Part shown: piece after piece, positions 1-15,910 of the stretch | Numbering within the stretch: the first letter of the stretch is position 1 | How the letters are laid out: every line of letters starts with the position of its first letter | Source of the DNA: Sepioteuthis lessoniana | Lineage: Eukaryota; Mollusca; Cephalopoda; Myopsida; Loliginidae | Length of the DNA stretch: 64,000 bases | Direction: 5' to 3' | Assembly: GCA_963585895.1 (NCBI GenBank) | Contig: OY757904.1 | Coordinates: 62,001-126,000, forward strand | Notes under the pieces: model-generated | Databases searched by the model: none | What the model saw: only the letters and a program-made list of their open reading frames with translations | What the model was told of the DNA's origin: nothing | Made by a program: the position numbers and the translations under genes

Positions 1-570
1 TTCACTCTGTTCAGGAGGGCAGCTGCTAGTGCAAACACTCCTTGCTCATTTCCCTGAATCAAAAAGCAATAACTTGCATTGTGCCCAAACTTCTTACAAT
101 TGAAGCACATGATTTTATTTCTTGGTGGTACCTTGAGGTCTCTGAGTTGGTGTGGTCCCTGACATTTATATGTCAGTTGGTTTTACACAATGTGTGATCA
201 CTCCCACCATTCTGGAATCCAGACTTCATATTCTTGTCAATACCCTTGCCATCAGTTTAAGCTCTATTTCCATTTTGCTCACACCAGGTAATTGTTGTAG
301 TGTCATTGATATGCTAACCAGGAAACCCGTCACAAAAGCTAACTTTGCTGTTTGGTCCAGCCCTTTTCTCATGTATCCTGCTAATTCTGCCAACCTCTTG
401 ATATTGTGAGCATACACATCTACTGACTCACTGGTCCATTTAATCTTTTGGAGTTTCTCGTATGCCTCAAAAGGTCCTACCATGAATGCGTCCTTCAGTC
501 TCACCTCAATCCTCAATCATCTCTAAGTAGAGGGCAAATTTGTCCATGTCTTCTCCTTGTTTGCCTTCAT
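1..570 (-). pseudogene. Ty3/gypsy gag relic with CCHC zinc knuckle
   Basis: Reading leftwards, this stretch encodes part of an LTR-retrotransposon Gag. A 96-codon open segment (516-226) has the composition of a Ty3-type capsid: FEAYEKLQKIKW followed by VDVYAHNIKRLAELAGY and an FVTGF block. Codons just upstream in another frame (about 558-520) read DMDKFALYLEMIED, so there is a frameshift or stop between them. Further on, bases 107-66 encode CFNCKKFGHNASYC, a canonical C-x2-C-x4-H-x4-C RNA-binding knuckle. Gag would package element RNA in the cytoplasm. Protease and polymerase should lie beyond the left window edge. The frame is broken at least twice, so this is a dead copy. The family call is firm; the clade is not determined. 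Confidence 0.75.
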
Positions 571-2819
571 GCAAAAATTGCCTTTCCTCCCAGATCTTTG
601 TCTTTTTTATTCACCTACCACACTTTCACAATGTCTCATTTCTTGTCTGCATTCTTAAAAAAGAAAATAGAAAGAAAGAAAGAGTATATTCAGGTGCCAC
701 TCTTTTTCTGGCCATGAAGTAAGTGAAGTCCCATTCTTTCTATTTAAACTACAAATACACTGAGAAGTTAAGAATTTAATGCATTTGTTATAAAATGGTA
801 GTATTTTCTGACAGCTGTAAAGTCTTACTGATTGTGACAATTGAATATTCTAAATCTGCTTGCTACTGGTCCTGTTTCTCTTTCTTTCTCTCTTACTTGC
901 TGCATCAATACACTGGTTCGCACAATCCTACTGTGAAGCAACATATGCAACAATAACAATACTGAGAGTACTCCTTTTATACCAGTTCTGGCAGGCCGAA
1001 ATTTGCATATGTCCCAAACTCTGTCCCACCATAGATGAGACGCGTGACCTACAAATTGCACTCCCAAGGATGCTTATGCTTCCGTTTTTTTTCTGTACTC
1101 CACACACAAAACACATTTGTGCTAGTTTTGAACTTTGAGGTAGACCATTTCATTCATCACTTCTTGCTTCTTTCTTTTGGTGTTGCTATGAAAGGAATTC
1201 AATTCACACAGCTTTGTTGTCACATTTCATTTCTCTTGTTCATTCAGCTCACCACCTGTTTTTTATCCAGCCAGGGACAGTTGTTGAATTCACATAAATG
1301 TCAGCTGTTCGATCTGCATATACAGCATGCCACTCTCTTTGAATGACCAACCCCGGTTGGCTCATTGGAGGCAGCAATCGGCAGATTCTGCCATTCAATT
1401 TCACTACACTTTCCTGTACTTTTTAAAGTTAAACTTTTTAAAAGTATTTTAGTTTATTGTATTGAATTAATTTAGAGGGCTATTGCTTCTTCCAATCATT
1501 AAAAAAGACAAATGATCCTATATATTACACACACAGAAAAATTATATAACCTGTACAACTTGACAATAATATTTTTCTCAGTCATATCAAAAGCCCAATG
1601 ATCTTCTTCCTCATTCAATCTTGTCAATTGAATTATTCATTGGCCTCCCAAAAAACACTTGGTCTGGGTGACACAACTCAATCATTCAAAAATTCAACAG
1701 GTAGGTAGTCTAGCATCTCCACTATGAATACCACTATTTGCACTCATAGTAATTTTCAGTAAGAATAAATTGCTCACTTATGAGTCAGCTGCTGCAATAA
1801 AAACAAAAGAATGAAAATAAAAAAATTAATAGCACTGTGAATGTTTGGATTTGATCTCATTAAAATTGATAAAATGATGATTTTCTTCCCTATCTTTAAT
1901 TTTCCTTCACATAATAAAGCTTTAACATTGCTGAATTGAATTTAGAAAATAAACAAAGGGGTTGTTATACCTCTTGCAAATATACGCATGCTAAGAAAAC
2001 TTTATAGGATTTACACTCCTATATCTTTAAAATGGCTGTGATACAAAAAAAAATTCTAGAAAATAGGATACTGATTCACTTGTTCCTGAAACAAAGATGG
2101 TGGACATCGGTAAACTAATTAGTTTTGAGAATCTATTGGTCAGGAAAGTCACATGATTTATGCTCCCAACTACGTCTGCACTTTTGATTTTGTCCTGCGC
2201 AAAATAAATGGTGTATTTGGAGCTGATCACAGGACAAGGATTAGCTATACATACTCATGACATCCAATAACTCATTCTCTTACATTTTGACTACCAGAGA
2301 CAGCTTGGCTTTGCCAGCTAATGACACACAGCTCAATACACATCACATGGGTGTGTATATACTCTGCAACCTTTTTCTTTCCTGTTCTACTTCCTTTTTT
2401 GAAAATTCAAATAATCCTTGCAATCTTGATTGAAATTAGGCCAGAAATTGGAGAGCCTCAGCTATACAGATGAATGAACACTTGATAAAGTAGAGTTATA
2501 TTCTAGAGCAGGATGTCTATAGCCATTAATCAACAGATTATTTGTCTGACCAAAATAAATGGTTATATTTGATTAAATATTACATATTAGATGCAAGCTA
2601 GAGATGTTTAATAAGTATCAAATCTTGATTTCTAAGTTGTAATGGTGAGAATTTGTCAGTTGTTGAAAACTTTGGTTTGACAAAATTTCATTACAAAACT
2701 TAAATTTTTTCTAAAGTTGTTACAGCAAAATGTCTGAAGATGTTCAAGTGTTATCAAACAACCTTAATTATGAACCAATTACAAGTTGCCAATTTAAATG
2801 CATAGAAGGAAAGAACATC
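571..2819. other. AT-rich stretch without recognised gene
   Basis: Six-frame reading shows only short unconvincing ORFs. A short self-complementary stretch (ccaaccccggttgg) lies near 1348-1361. I see no splice-flanked exon, RNA gene or clear repeat. It may be part of the long first intron of the ANKRD10-like gene, which is transcribed leftwards from 7.6 kb. Confidence 0.4.
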
Positions 2820-2829
2820 ATCAAGTCAC

Positions 2830-4330
2830 ACAGAGTTATCTGACATTCTCTCTGCACAGAGCTGACATAAGTCTTTGCTGGTTGGCCAACACAGGCACAT
2901 CCATATGCAGGAATCCATAAAAGAACATCCCTTATGAGTTCATACTTGCTTCTCCAGCAGTGTCCTGCATGTTTTGTTCATCTTACTTGAATAGTTTGTG
3001 TGATGGGAGGCAAGTGGCCGTACAGCCGCTATTTTGGAGGTAGTTACTTCCTGGATTTGTTCAAGACAGTGCACAGCATTTTTGAGTAGCTCCCACCTAG
3101 CCTTTTCTCAATAGATTTTGTTAGTATCCCTGTAGTGCATCCATATAGTATTATGGACACAGTTACTTCTTGGAAGAAATCTGTAATACTTTATCGAATA
3201 GATAAAAGTTCCATATGTTCAATAACCTGCTGACAGCATTCCACACCTTGATTAGGTTTATGATAACATCACTTTCAGTCGATGAGATGTTGCTGCTGAG
3301 GTATGTGAACTAGTCTACGCATTTTAGAGACTTGACACTTAGAGTGGAGATGGTACCTTTTGTTTAAAAACACATGTACTCTGTTTTATTGACATTTACA
3401 TAGAGGCTAATGCCTTCTGCTGCTTGTTCTAGGCTATGCAACAAGGATTCTGCTTGGGCTGGTGTATTTATGTGAAGTGCTAGTGTAGTCTACATCAAAC
3501 AGTTTCTGTGGGATATCATCTGCTCCTTGCCTTTTTTTTTTTTTTTTTAAAGATGAAGCCATTTTCTTTTTAAAATCTATTGATTCCAAAGTTGTTTTTC
3601 TTGAGGAAGAGAAGGATGTCTGAATTTGACATCTAGTTGGCAATTAATGATTTTTGGATAGATTTGTCATGTCGGCATTTGTTGAGTTTCTTTTGAGTAA
3701 GGATGTTCTGTTTTTTTTTAGTTTTCTTGTTTTTTCCTAGCTACTAGTGACTTCCATTAAACTCTACATTTAGCTCTTGGTTGGTAAGCATTTTTGCTAC
3801 TGCTTCCATGTGGGCAGTGATTAAGTTTTCATATTCGTCATTTGCAGTATGTTTTCAGACATCTTCTGAAGAGTATCAAATTTGTTTCGAACAGTTATTG
3901 CTTATATCTACCATTGGTAAGTGAGGAGCAGTCGTAATATGTGATTTTGATGGTTTATTTCTGCATTGACTCAGGTTTATCTTTGCCTTGATGATACACA
4001 TCAAAAGAGGATTATGTCTCACAGTTCAAACCACTATTTATCAATTTTTTGTTTATGAGTATATAATCTAGCTGAACTTTAATGTTATTTGGGTAGGTGT
4101 AAGTCCATACCTTTCCCTATCTTTTTTTGAATTTAGTGTTTAAAAATAAAAACTGTTCTCAAGTGAAAAAATCTGATAGATAGTCACTATTTCTATTTGG
4201 TGGGTCATGTAAGCCAAATTTATCATTTTCCTCTGGGCATATTTGAGCATTCACGTCTCCATCATTATTTCTGATCAACTGAACTTTAGGTCAGCAAAAC
4301 TGAAATGTATTCTTCAGAACAAATCATGAA
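2830..4330 (-). mobile_element. Old RTE-like non-LTR retrotransposon with endonuclease and RT relics
   Basis: On the minus strand this is a heavily decayed non-LTR element. The upstream end keeps two signatures of an APE-type endonuclease: GDVNA at 4260-4246, followed by an FGLHDPPNRNSDYLSDFF-like stretch, and QLDYIL at 4075-4058 after a WTYTYPNN-like stretch. The downstream end (about 3490-2900) matches base for base, with many changes, the C-terminal RT region of the younger copy at 21.48-22.26 kb, including the coding DNA for the block around YGCTTWT. Indels and stops interrupt all frames. The element nicks DNA and reverse-transcribes its RNA in situ when active; this copy cannot. RTE versus another APE-carrying clade is not settled. 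Confidence 0.72.
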
Positions 4331-8470
<4,140 letters not shown>

Positions 8471-8474
8471 GCTT

Positions 8475-8870
8475 GTTTAGAAGAAGCCCACCACGAATTT
8501 AAGTCAATTCTGTGGTAATGTACAAAAAATATTGAAATGTAATAAAGCTTTTACAATCACGAACGAGATAACTGTAAGTTTCAGTTATTGGCTTCAATCT
8601 TCTTTTCTTTTTGTTTTTGTTTTTTTCTTTCTTTTTTTTTTTTCTTCTGAACAGTTACAAACAGTTAAATCCTATTACAAATTACATCGGCCTTCTCACT
8701 GGTTGGAGGAGAAAAAGACGAAGGAAATATGAAAAATGGCTTAAACGTGACTAGTTTAAAATGATTTTCGGATTTAACTATTCGGTAAGAAAATGAAGCA
8801 AATAAATGAAACTTACTCTTATCTTGATAATGAATGTGAGTATTACGGCCACACACATTATCGTATGAGG
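8475..8870. repeat. Copy of a dispersed repeat (core agtttcagt ... gtaagaaaatgaa)
   Basis: The string ctgtaagtttcagttattgg, then an aacagttacaaacag block, a gagaaaaagacgaaggaaatatg block, and a ttcggatttaactattcggtaag block recur with changes at about 6325-6560, and in part near 4970-5110, 48480-48560 and 50035-50530. The shared order of blocks over some 250-400 bases suggests one repeat family. No coding capacity is seen, so it could be a MITE or an old SINE. Confidence 0.5.
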
Positions 8871-9094
8871 ACAAACTGGAAATTTCTTTCCAGTTAGTAA
8901 CTTACACATCCTGATAAAGCGCTAAAAACTGAAACATTTAACATTTTACGTCTTTCCGTTTTCAGAAAAAACTGGAAAATAAACCTGACTGTATGAAAAT
9001 GAATATAGATGAAAAACACAAGGTCTTCAGAAAATGATTTTATTTCTAGAAATATTTGCCAGACCTTGATTTTTCATATATATATATATATATT

Positions 9095-9312
9095 GTAAAG
9101 TTGGCGACCATAGTCGAGGGTAACCCGAAGGCTCCCTTTTCGATAGCTACTACACCAAGGTGTAGGGGAGGGCGCTACTCCTTCCCTGGATTGCTCTACT
9201 TTACCCTTGATCCGTACCTTATAATGCCGAGTGTTAAGCAAGGAGGCATCAAGTACCATTTTTTTAGTCTTTGGTATGACTCGACCTGGGATTGAACCCA
9301 GGTCTCCCAGGC

Positions 9313-9316
<4 letters not shown>
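9095..9316 (-). mobile_element. tRNA-derived SINE, minus orientation, 5' end replaced by (AT)n
   Basis: On the minus strand a pol III B box (gggttcaatccc) follows a ctgggagacc stretch. Then comes a body with tcaagggtaaagtggagcaa-like sequence, a purine/pyrimidine hairpin-like block (ccctcccctacacc) and the tail motif gtcgccaactttac. The same order is present at 11201-11437 and 57360-57638. The A-box half is missing here: the tract joins directly to (AT)n at 9316. Cephalopod tRNA-SINE families (OK/OR type) are the likely relatives, from memory. Confidence 0.8.

Positions 9317-9382
<66 letters not shown>
9316..9382. repeat. (AT)n microsatellite
   Basis: About 33 AT units, lying exactly between the truncated SINE on its left and a copy of the 9383-9620 interspersed repeat on its right. 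Confidence 0.95.
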
Positions 9383-9383
<1 letters not shown>

Positions 9384-9620
9384 GCTAGGCTTGTAGAATA
9401 CACCGACTGCATCTCTGCAGAGGACTAAAGCCCACTCTCAACGAGTTTCCTGGATATGACCCAAAACAATCTGATGGTGAGCTTTCCATAATGCTTGAGC
9501 TTTGAGGTATGTGAAGTATTCCTTTATTGTCATCCTTCCCTGATTCATTCTGACCCACAGTGGTAGTACCTGATAGGGTCCTATTTATAGATTAAATAGA
9601 ACTGTTTGACATTTAAAATG
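9383..9620 (+). repeat. Interspersed repeat R1 (gtagaatacaccgactgcat family)
   Basis: This uninterrupted copy begins ggctaggcttgtagaatacac and runs through caatctgatggtgag, ctttattgtcatc and tagggtcctatttatag. Related copies are at 57042-57213 plus 58795-59040 (split by a mariner) and, inverted, at about 63555-63765. No ORF. The start could be tRNA-like, but I do not see a convincing B box, so the class is left open. Confidence 0.7.
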
Positions 9621-9929
9621 TGAAAACAAATAACTTATGCTAAATTGAATTGTTACAAACAGAACCGTTTGATCATTTTATTGTGTATAAACAAATGACT
9701 GATGTTTAACTGAATTATTCGCGTTACTTAGCAATACTTGGAACCATTTAATTTTGTTTACTTATGTTAAATTGAATTGTTACAAACAGATCTGTTTGAT
9801 CATTTAACTGTGTGTATCTATAAAATGTGTTTACAAATCATATATTCAATATATATATAAAAACAGGATTTAGTATTAAATTGTTGGGAATAAATAGATA
9901 AATAAATAATTTAAATTGAATTAAAAAAG

Positions 9930-10370
9930 AAAATTATTAAAATATTCAGAAACTCCCTGAGGCATCTGACAGGAAAAAGAGGCGACACATGCGTAAAGAA
10001 AAAGAGACCGCGAGACAAAAGGAGGAAGATCACTGTCTTTCAACTGTGACCGGCGGGGTAGCAACATCTAAATCTCCCAGCTGCTAGTGGTAGTCAACGT
10101 GGTCGCTCTAAGGCGCCACTTTCACTAGTAGCACCCGTCTCGGTTAATAGTATGCCAAAATATAAAAAGCCACGAAATGGACCTATCGAACTATGAACTA
10201 AAACACTGGACTTAGACAAACTCCCAAAAGCGACAAACACGTTGTTAAAGCTTTAAAACGACAAACGGGGACACATATATACCAAAAAACGATTAACGTA
10301 TTTTCAAACACCCTGACTGGTGGATTCAACCATTTCAATTGTAGTCAGGGAAAATTCCCTCACCCATTGA
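9930..10370 (+). repeat. LTR-like unit, copy A
   Basis: The block cagaaactccctgaggcatctgacagg, a gctgctagtgg block, repeated actaaaacac phrases and a terminal gattcaaccatt...gggaaaattccctcaccca are shared in order with units at 13200-13560 and 13760-14190. The end of each unit (gtctgggagacgcattcaa...ttcctccccca in B) is followed by aaataaagt-type sequence, as in an LTR with a poly(A) signal. No coding region of the parent element was recognised. Confidence 0.5.
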
Positions 10371-11200
10371 ATGTTAGTCAACACGTCGTCTAGAGACGAA
10401 CGCATGGCGCCTTCCACCAGTAGCAAGAAAGATTTAGGTGTTGTCATTCTACTGGTCACTGCTGAAAGAGAACGGGCTTCTTTCTTTCGCCGAGCGGGTT
10501 CCTTCTTTGCGCATCCGTCCCCCCTTTTCCTGTCAGGGGCTTCTGGGAGTTTCTGCCTTTTTTGTATTTATTCATTTTTATTAATTCCCACAAGTTTAGT
10601 CGGAGGCCTCTTCTGCTTTTCTTTAGTTGGTTTACTCGTTTTCTTTAGACCCGAATTATTCCAGTTTCTTTTTCCACGACATAGCTAATAAACAAATTGG
10701 CAACTTCTAGCCAGCTTGTCTCAGAGAATTACTCATCTCTCAGCTTGACCATAAATGTGTGTTTCGACTCATAGATCTGGCCTGCATCTTTCAGAAACTA
10801 CCTGTTTATCTGCTAGGCCATTAAAATAAACTTTTTGCATGAGCCATCTCTGGGAAGACTTGACCCTACCATGTGTTATCGAGAAAAGGGGCCTAAATTT
10901 TACTTCTTTCTCTGACTTCCAAAAACGAGCCCTTGATTCTTTCCCCATCACAGTAGCAGCAGCAAATTCACCGTTTCGGCCAATCCGATGCCAAAACAAC
11001 AGCCCTGTCTTTTTTCTGCCTCCCTCGAGGTGGGTGAACCAAAAATACTTTGCAATTCGCTACCCTGTAATTAGAATATCAAACCGTTACTCTTCTATCT
11101 GTGAACGACTCCTTTATCAAAAAAGCTTTTTACAATACGTATATATATCTAGATATAGATATACATGTATGCATATATATATATACATATATATACACAT
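10371..11200. other. Sequence between LTR-like unit A and a SINE
   Basis: A 105-codon open frame starts at 10371, but its translation is rich in F, L and S and matches nothing known to me; I read it as chance. The composition is more GC-rich than the surroundings. It may be remains of the element that owned the LTR-like unit A. Confidence 0.35.
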
Positions 11201-11437
11201 TGGTCTAGTGGATAGAGTGTTCGCCAATGGCCCGGAAGACCGGGGTTCAACCTCGGGTCAATTCATGGGAAATTGTACTTGATACCTCCTTGCTTAACAC
11301 TCAGCATTATAAGGTACATATCAAGGGTAAAGTGGAGCAACACAGGGAAAGGAGTTGTGCCTCTCCTACACCATGGTGTAGTAGTTATTGATACGGAAGT
11401 CTTCGGGTCGCCTTCGACTTCAGTCGCCAACTTTACT
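11201..11437 (+). mobile_element. tRNA-derived SINE, full head
   Basis: Starts tggtctagtggatagagtg, a good pol III A box, and has ggggttcaacctc as B box 35-45 bases on. It continues with aagggtaaagtggagcaa, the ctctcctacaccatggtgtag hairpin block and ends cagtcgccaactttac. It is the most complete tRNA head of the three copies in the window. Flanked by (AT/AC)n on the left. Confidence 0.85.
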
Positions 11438-11639
11438 AATATATATTATTACACCAGCTGCTCACATCGAAAATCCCTGCTTAAAAAACGCAGTCTTCTA
11501 TGTCGTCAGCGAACGGATTTTTTCTCCACTACCGGAAGCAAATCACAGTATTAACAGAGATAACATCGCCAAGTTCGCCAGCGAGTGGAACTTTCCAGAA
11601 CTAACTCAGGGACTATTTTCGAGATAAATCAATCCTGCA

Positions 11640-13199
11640 AACCGTTTCGAAAGTTAATTCTTCTGTTAAGCAGAACGGGTTGTATTTGCAAGCTTTTCTT
11701 AACTGTACATTGATTTATTTCATTATTACACACATTTAAAGAGAGGCTTCCTCTCAATAGTTGGACACGTGCAAGCCAAGCAAATACGTGACCCCTATTT
11801 TGCTATAAAAGAAACAGTCATTGACAGCAACGACTTCGGTAGCCTGGCCTCCGAGCCAGAGATCTAGCTTTCGTGCCGGGTAGTTATATTTATCCGTCTA
11901 AACTTGGCCTCAGGGGACCGTCCCTCTAGGCTTTACCTGCTTTGCAAGGTTGGGTTTATTGCTGTGCATCTGAGATACCTCATTAGGGGGAAAATCGACG
12001 GGGCGAGTATTTTTGGCGCCTGCCGCGCATGAGTCTCGATTCGTGTGCGGCCCCCACGGCTTTGTGCCTTATTCTGACTTGGTTGGATGTCAGTTAAATA
12101 CCGTCGGCGGCCGCCAGCAGCCCAGAGGCGAAAGGAATTCGTGCCTTTCACTAGTCATTATATCCTCGACCAGACAGACGCCTTACCTTAGCAACCACGC
12201 GTCTGTTCTGCCCGAGTCCACGAAGACATTTTCGCTGATGTTTTACAACCAGCAACCAGAAGCCTCTATACGGCCATAGCAGCAAATGCCAAAGTTCAGC
12301 CTAATACCAGCCGCAGCATTTCGAACAGTCCTTTTTAGGTTTATAAGTATTGCTTCCTGTAATCAGCCCTTTTAAGGATTTTAGGGACCACAATTATGAT
12401 GACACAATATCCAGCGAAATGCAAAGGACACTCGAGCGCAAAGGACCAGTCTACAAGCAAATGACACTGCTCGAGCTATCGTCGACTCTTTGAGACCGAC
12501 ATCCACTGTTAACTACAGACTAGACAAATGGGTCATCGATCATCCAGCTTCTGCGACCCGACTCCTCCGACTCTCCTACCATCTCCAGATACCTGGCCTC
12601 GCAGTTGCAACTACGACCTGCCCAGAGCATTAAGACTTGTTCCCGATCCTCGAGACTCGCTCTCGCCAAAAACTATTTGACAGCCGAGTCAACACTTTCG
12701 ATACTGGCAGGGACTGTATTCGACAGCATGGTCTTTCGACACAACAGAGACTACACATTAACATAGTTTTTTTTTCACCTGCAAGGATTCCACACACACA
12801 CGAATTCTTCGTGTACGAATCGCTAAATACAAACTCGGCATTTCAAATTTGACCATCTCGCCTTTGTCATCTTTTTGCTTTGTCCGCATCACACCACCCT
12901 CATTTCAAAAAGTTCGCGGCGGCGAGGTTATTTATCGTCACCGCAACAGTTTGAAAGTTCGTTAATGCTTTTACAAAGAAGTTAATATAATGTGTGTATG
13001 TGCGCATGCGTGTGAAGTACACATTAGTGGAGTGTATGTTTGTCTTCTGACTGAATGTATGCGTGTGTGCGGGTGATGTGTGAAATCTGATTGAGGTGGT
13101 GTATTGAATAGAAAAATATAAATAAAATGAAAATAAATGTTTTTAAAATACAGAAAAGGAACCATCTCGGAAAAAGAAAGAATCCTGTTCTTTTTCAGC
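11640..13199. other. GC-richer stretch, no recognised gene
   Basis: Between about 11900 and 12750 the base composition is clearly less AT-rich than the window average and CpG-rich, with short ORFs on both strands (for example 12151-11933 minus, 12013-12279 plus). None has a recognisable domain. I tested ribosomal RNA from memory and found no match. It lies between LTR-like units A and B, so it may be the decayed inside of one element. Confidence 0.3.
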
Positions 13200-13560
13200 A
13201 GTAGCCGTTGGATTGAAAACACCTATATCTTTCTTGCTGCTGGTGGAAGGCCTTGTGTCCGTTTTATGCGGCACGCTGGTTTATCTTTCCACTAGTAACA
13301 GCTGTCTCCGTTACGAGCAACCCTCGACTAAAAACACCGAATAATCAATATATCTACCTAATAGCAGCCGTATCTGTTAACGACAGCCAATAGTAAAAGT
13401 ACCAAGTGCCCTTATCAAAATACGACTAAAACACCGAATAACGGACATATCAATCCCGAAAACGACTAAAACATTTGAACGCCTTGTCTGGGAGACGCAT
13501 TCAAATTCAGGAATTATTTCCTCCCCCACAAAATGGTTGCTGAACCCAGAAATAAAGTCA
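13200..13560 (+). repeat. LTR-like unit, copy B
   Basis: Shares the order of phrases with copy A at 9930-10370 and copy C: cactagtaaca, cgactaaaacac repeats, then gtctgggagacgcattcaa, ttatttcctccccca and gaaataaagtc. Copies B and C are only about 200 bases apart. Confidence 0.5.
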
Positions 13561-13759
13561 AAATATAAAAAGTATTGCTATCCTTCCTTCCTTCCTTTCT
13601 TCCGTCATTTAGAAAAAAGGAGAAACCCAACCTGTACCTCCATCGTGATTCCACAAGAAAATGAAGAGAAAATTGGTAAGACTTACTTTTGCCACGACGT
13701 TGTTTTTTTTTATGTGTACTAGTAGGTGTTAGAAAAACGAAAAATGAAATAAATAAAAT

Positions 13760-14190
13760 AAATTAAAAATGTTTAGAAATTCCCTGAAACCCCAGACAGG
13801 AAGTAGGAACGGCGCATGACCAAAGAAAGGACCGCCCCAGCGCAAAAAGGAAATTCTACCTTACTTCAGCCTCCACCGTAACACTGAACTGAAACATCTT
13901 TCATGCGGCTGCTAGCAGGGAACATGTGTGCTTTTCGTATCTTGTGGCCAAAAACTTAGCCATGTCTGCTGCAAGTAAGCTGAGACTGCCGAAACAAACA
14001 TTATTTTAAAAAAGTAACCACCAGACCTGACAACCCCGGTTTTGGACTTATCAACCACCGAAAATGACGAATACATTTCAAAGCCTCGTTTGGGAGACGC
14101 AGCTATTCTCGAATAATCCAGGAAGACATTTCCTCGCTACAGAGTAGCCGTATGAAACTCCAAAATAAAGTTGAAATTTAAAATGTATCT
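13760..14190 (+). repeat. LTR-like unit, copy C
   Basis: Begins agaaattccctgaaaccccagacagg, matching the start of copy A, and ends cgtttgggagacgcagc...catttcctcgcta...aaataaagttg, matching the end of copy B. It is the unit that links both ends of the family. Confidence 0.5.
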
Positions 14191-14758
14191 TTGTCTCTTT
14201 TCTTGCTTCCTTCAGTAATTCTTTTGCATCTTTCACAGACAAAAAAGACATCAACGAATTAAATGGGGTAGAGAAGAAAATAATTGGAGTCAGATATTTA
14301 AACCCAAACAAATAACCGACCAAATCTCAGATCCCCATTGACTTTCAGTCGACTGATGTGCTGACATAGTAATGAAATGGGATTTTGGTCGGTGTTAGCA
14401 TGTTGATGTAACAACTAGTGTGTGTCGTCGTTACTATGGCGGATTCTTATCGAGCTCTCGTATGCTCTGTCGCTGGCCGTATGTTTCAGTCGCTGCCGAA
14501 AGCGTAAATAAATAGATATCCTAATCACGTGACCAGCTCCAAACGAAAGTTTTCATTTCTGTACGGGAAATTGCTTCTGCAGTAAGTTTATTAGGAGTTC
14601 AACTGCGTTGACGTACGCGAAAGCACAGCACATAACTATTTTGTCCAATCAAATTCAAGAAACCACTTATTTAATTTTGGATCCTAATTTTTTACTGTGT
14701 GACACGATGCAGAAGCGAACATTTTTTTTGTATCATGTTGAATATGAAGTTGAACTAG

Positions 14759-14834
<76 letters not shown>

Positions 14835-15469
14835 GGATTTGAACGTGGGTGGGCCTACCCGAGTAAAGTAAAAAAAAGGGGAAAGAAAATTTTTTCTCTT
14901 TCTTGAGATGTCAGATCACAGGGTGAAAGGCCCTGGCCGCCAATAAGGCTGGTTTTGATTTCATGCCCCAGAGAGATCAAACAGGTAGATTTTTTTAGTA
15001 TCAACAAATTTTAGATTCTCGGCCTGATAAAGAATTTATGTTTCTTCAATCGGCGGGAAATTTAGTCCCGGATTTTCTAAATAAACTGAGGTAGCTTTTT
15101 GAGAGAACGGGCAGTTGTCTTCACACGTGCTTAGAGGTAGTTGTGATAGCAGGCGGTCCGCACGTGCCGTGGGTCTTTGCATGTACCGACAGAAAGAGTG
15201 ATTCTGATCCGCTTTATGTTAGTGCCTTTCTTACTTATTTGTGCTTCGCCTATTGATTGTAAAATATAGGATTTTATATCCTATAATATATGGGAAAAAC
15301 TGAAAATAAATCGGTCAGTATGAAAATATACAAAGATGAAAAAATACAAGTTCTTCGTAAAATGTAAAATTGTACAACCACGTACTCGAACAGGTTGATG
15401 CGTGTATCGTTACGTCTTAAGTAGTAGTCAGACCCTGTTGAAACCTCGTTGTGGGAAAAATTGAACACA
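14191..15469. other. No recognised gene; contains (GT)n
   Basis: Apart from the GT tract I see nothing coding. A short atggcggattcttatc stretch near 14437 looks like an untranslated leader or LTR promoter region rather than a gene (the frame closes after about 23 codons). Confidence 0.35.
14761..14832. repeat. (GT)36 microsatellite
   Basis: Uninterrupted GT units over about 72 bases. Confidence 0.95.
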
Positions 15470-15910
15470 CGAAAGGCTGTCTTAGTTAACTAAGACGAAA
15501 GTTTATTTGCTAATACACTTTGTAAGTAGTCGTCAGGAGAAAGAAAGAGAGTATGAAAGCTGAGTAAACTGCATTAGCAGGACAAATAACATGCCATGAG
15601 GAGAAAGAGAGAGAACAGACACAGACCTTGAATTTTCTTCCTGGTTTTCTCTTGTAGTTCGAGCATGCTTGTTCACAGGCCCCGTCTTCACAGGTTTGTA
15701 TCTGTAGTGAGACTCTGTTTCAGAGCTCACCTCAAAATAGGGCCGCAATTTTCGACTATCTTCACATTGTCCTGACTAGTGTTTACCTCTTCGCGTCCGG
15801 CTGCTTACTCACTTTCAAAAACGTAGCGTTCCCTTACTTCCGTCTGGTGGGAGGAACATATCCATTTCCGCTGGTTACACACCTGTGCTGAAGATGTGGG
15901 ACCTCCGGTT
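15470..15910. repeat. LTR-like repeat R2, copy 1
   Basis: From about 15690 the string gagactctgtttcagagctcacctcaaaat, then ttttcgactatcttcacattgtcctg, cgttcccttacttccgt and acacacctg is repeated with changes at 28905-29105. The second copy directly abuts the 3' LTR of the Ty3 element at 23-29 kb, so that element was probably inserted into R2. Confidence 0.65.

Noticed and set aside
8532..8732. Short ORF with F-rich stretch
   Set aside because: Comes from a T-rich low-complexity run inside a dispersed repeat.
9095..9316. True tRNA gene
   Set aside because: Only the B-box half is tRNA-like, without a cloverleaf; the body is shared with other SINE copies.
10371..10688. 105-codon ORF as a gene
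   Set aside because: No recognisable domain; lies between repeat units and looks like chance.
11900..12750. Ribosomal RNA fragment (GC-rich, CpG-rich)
   Set aside because: Compared from memory with conserved 18S and 28S stretches; no run of matching bases found.
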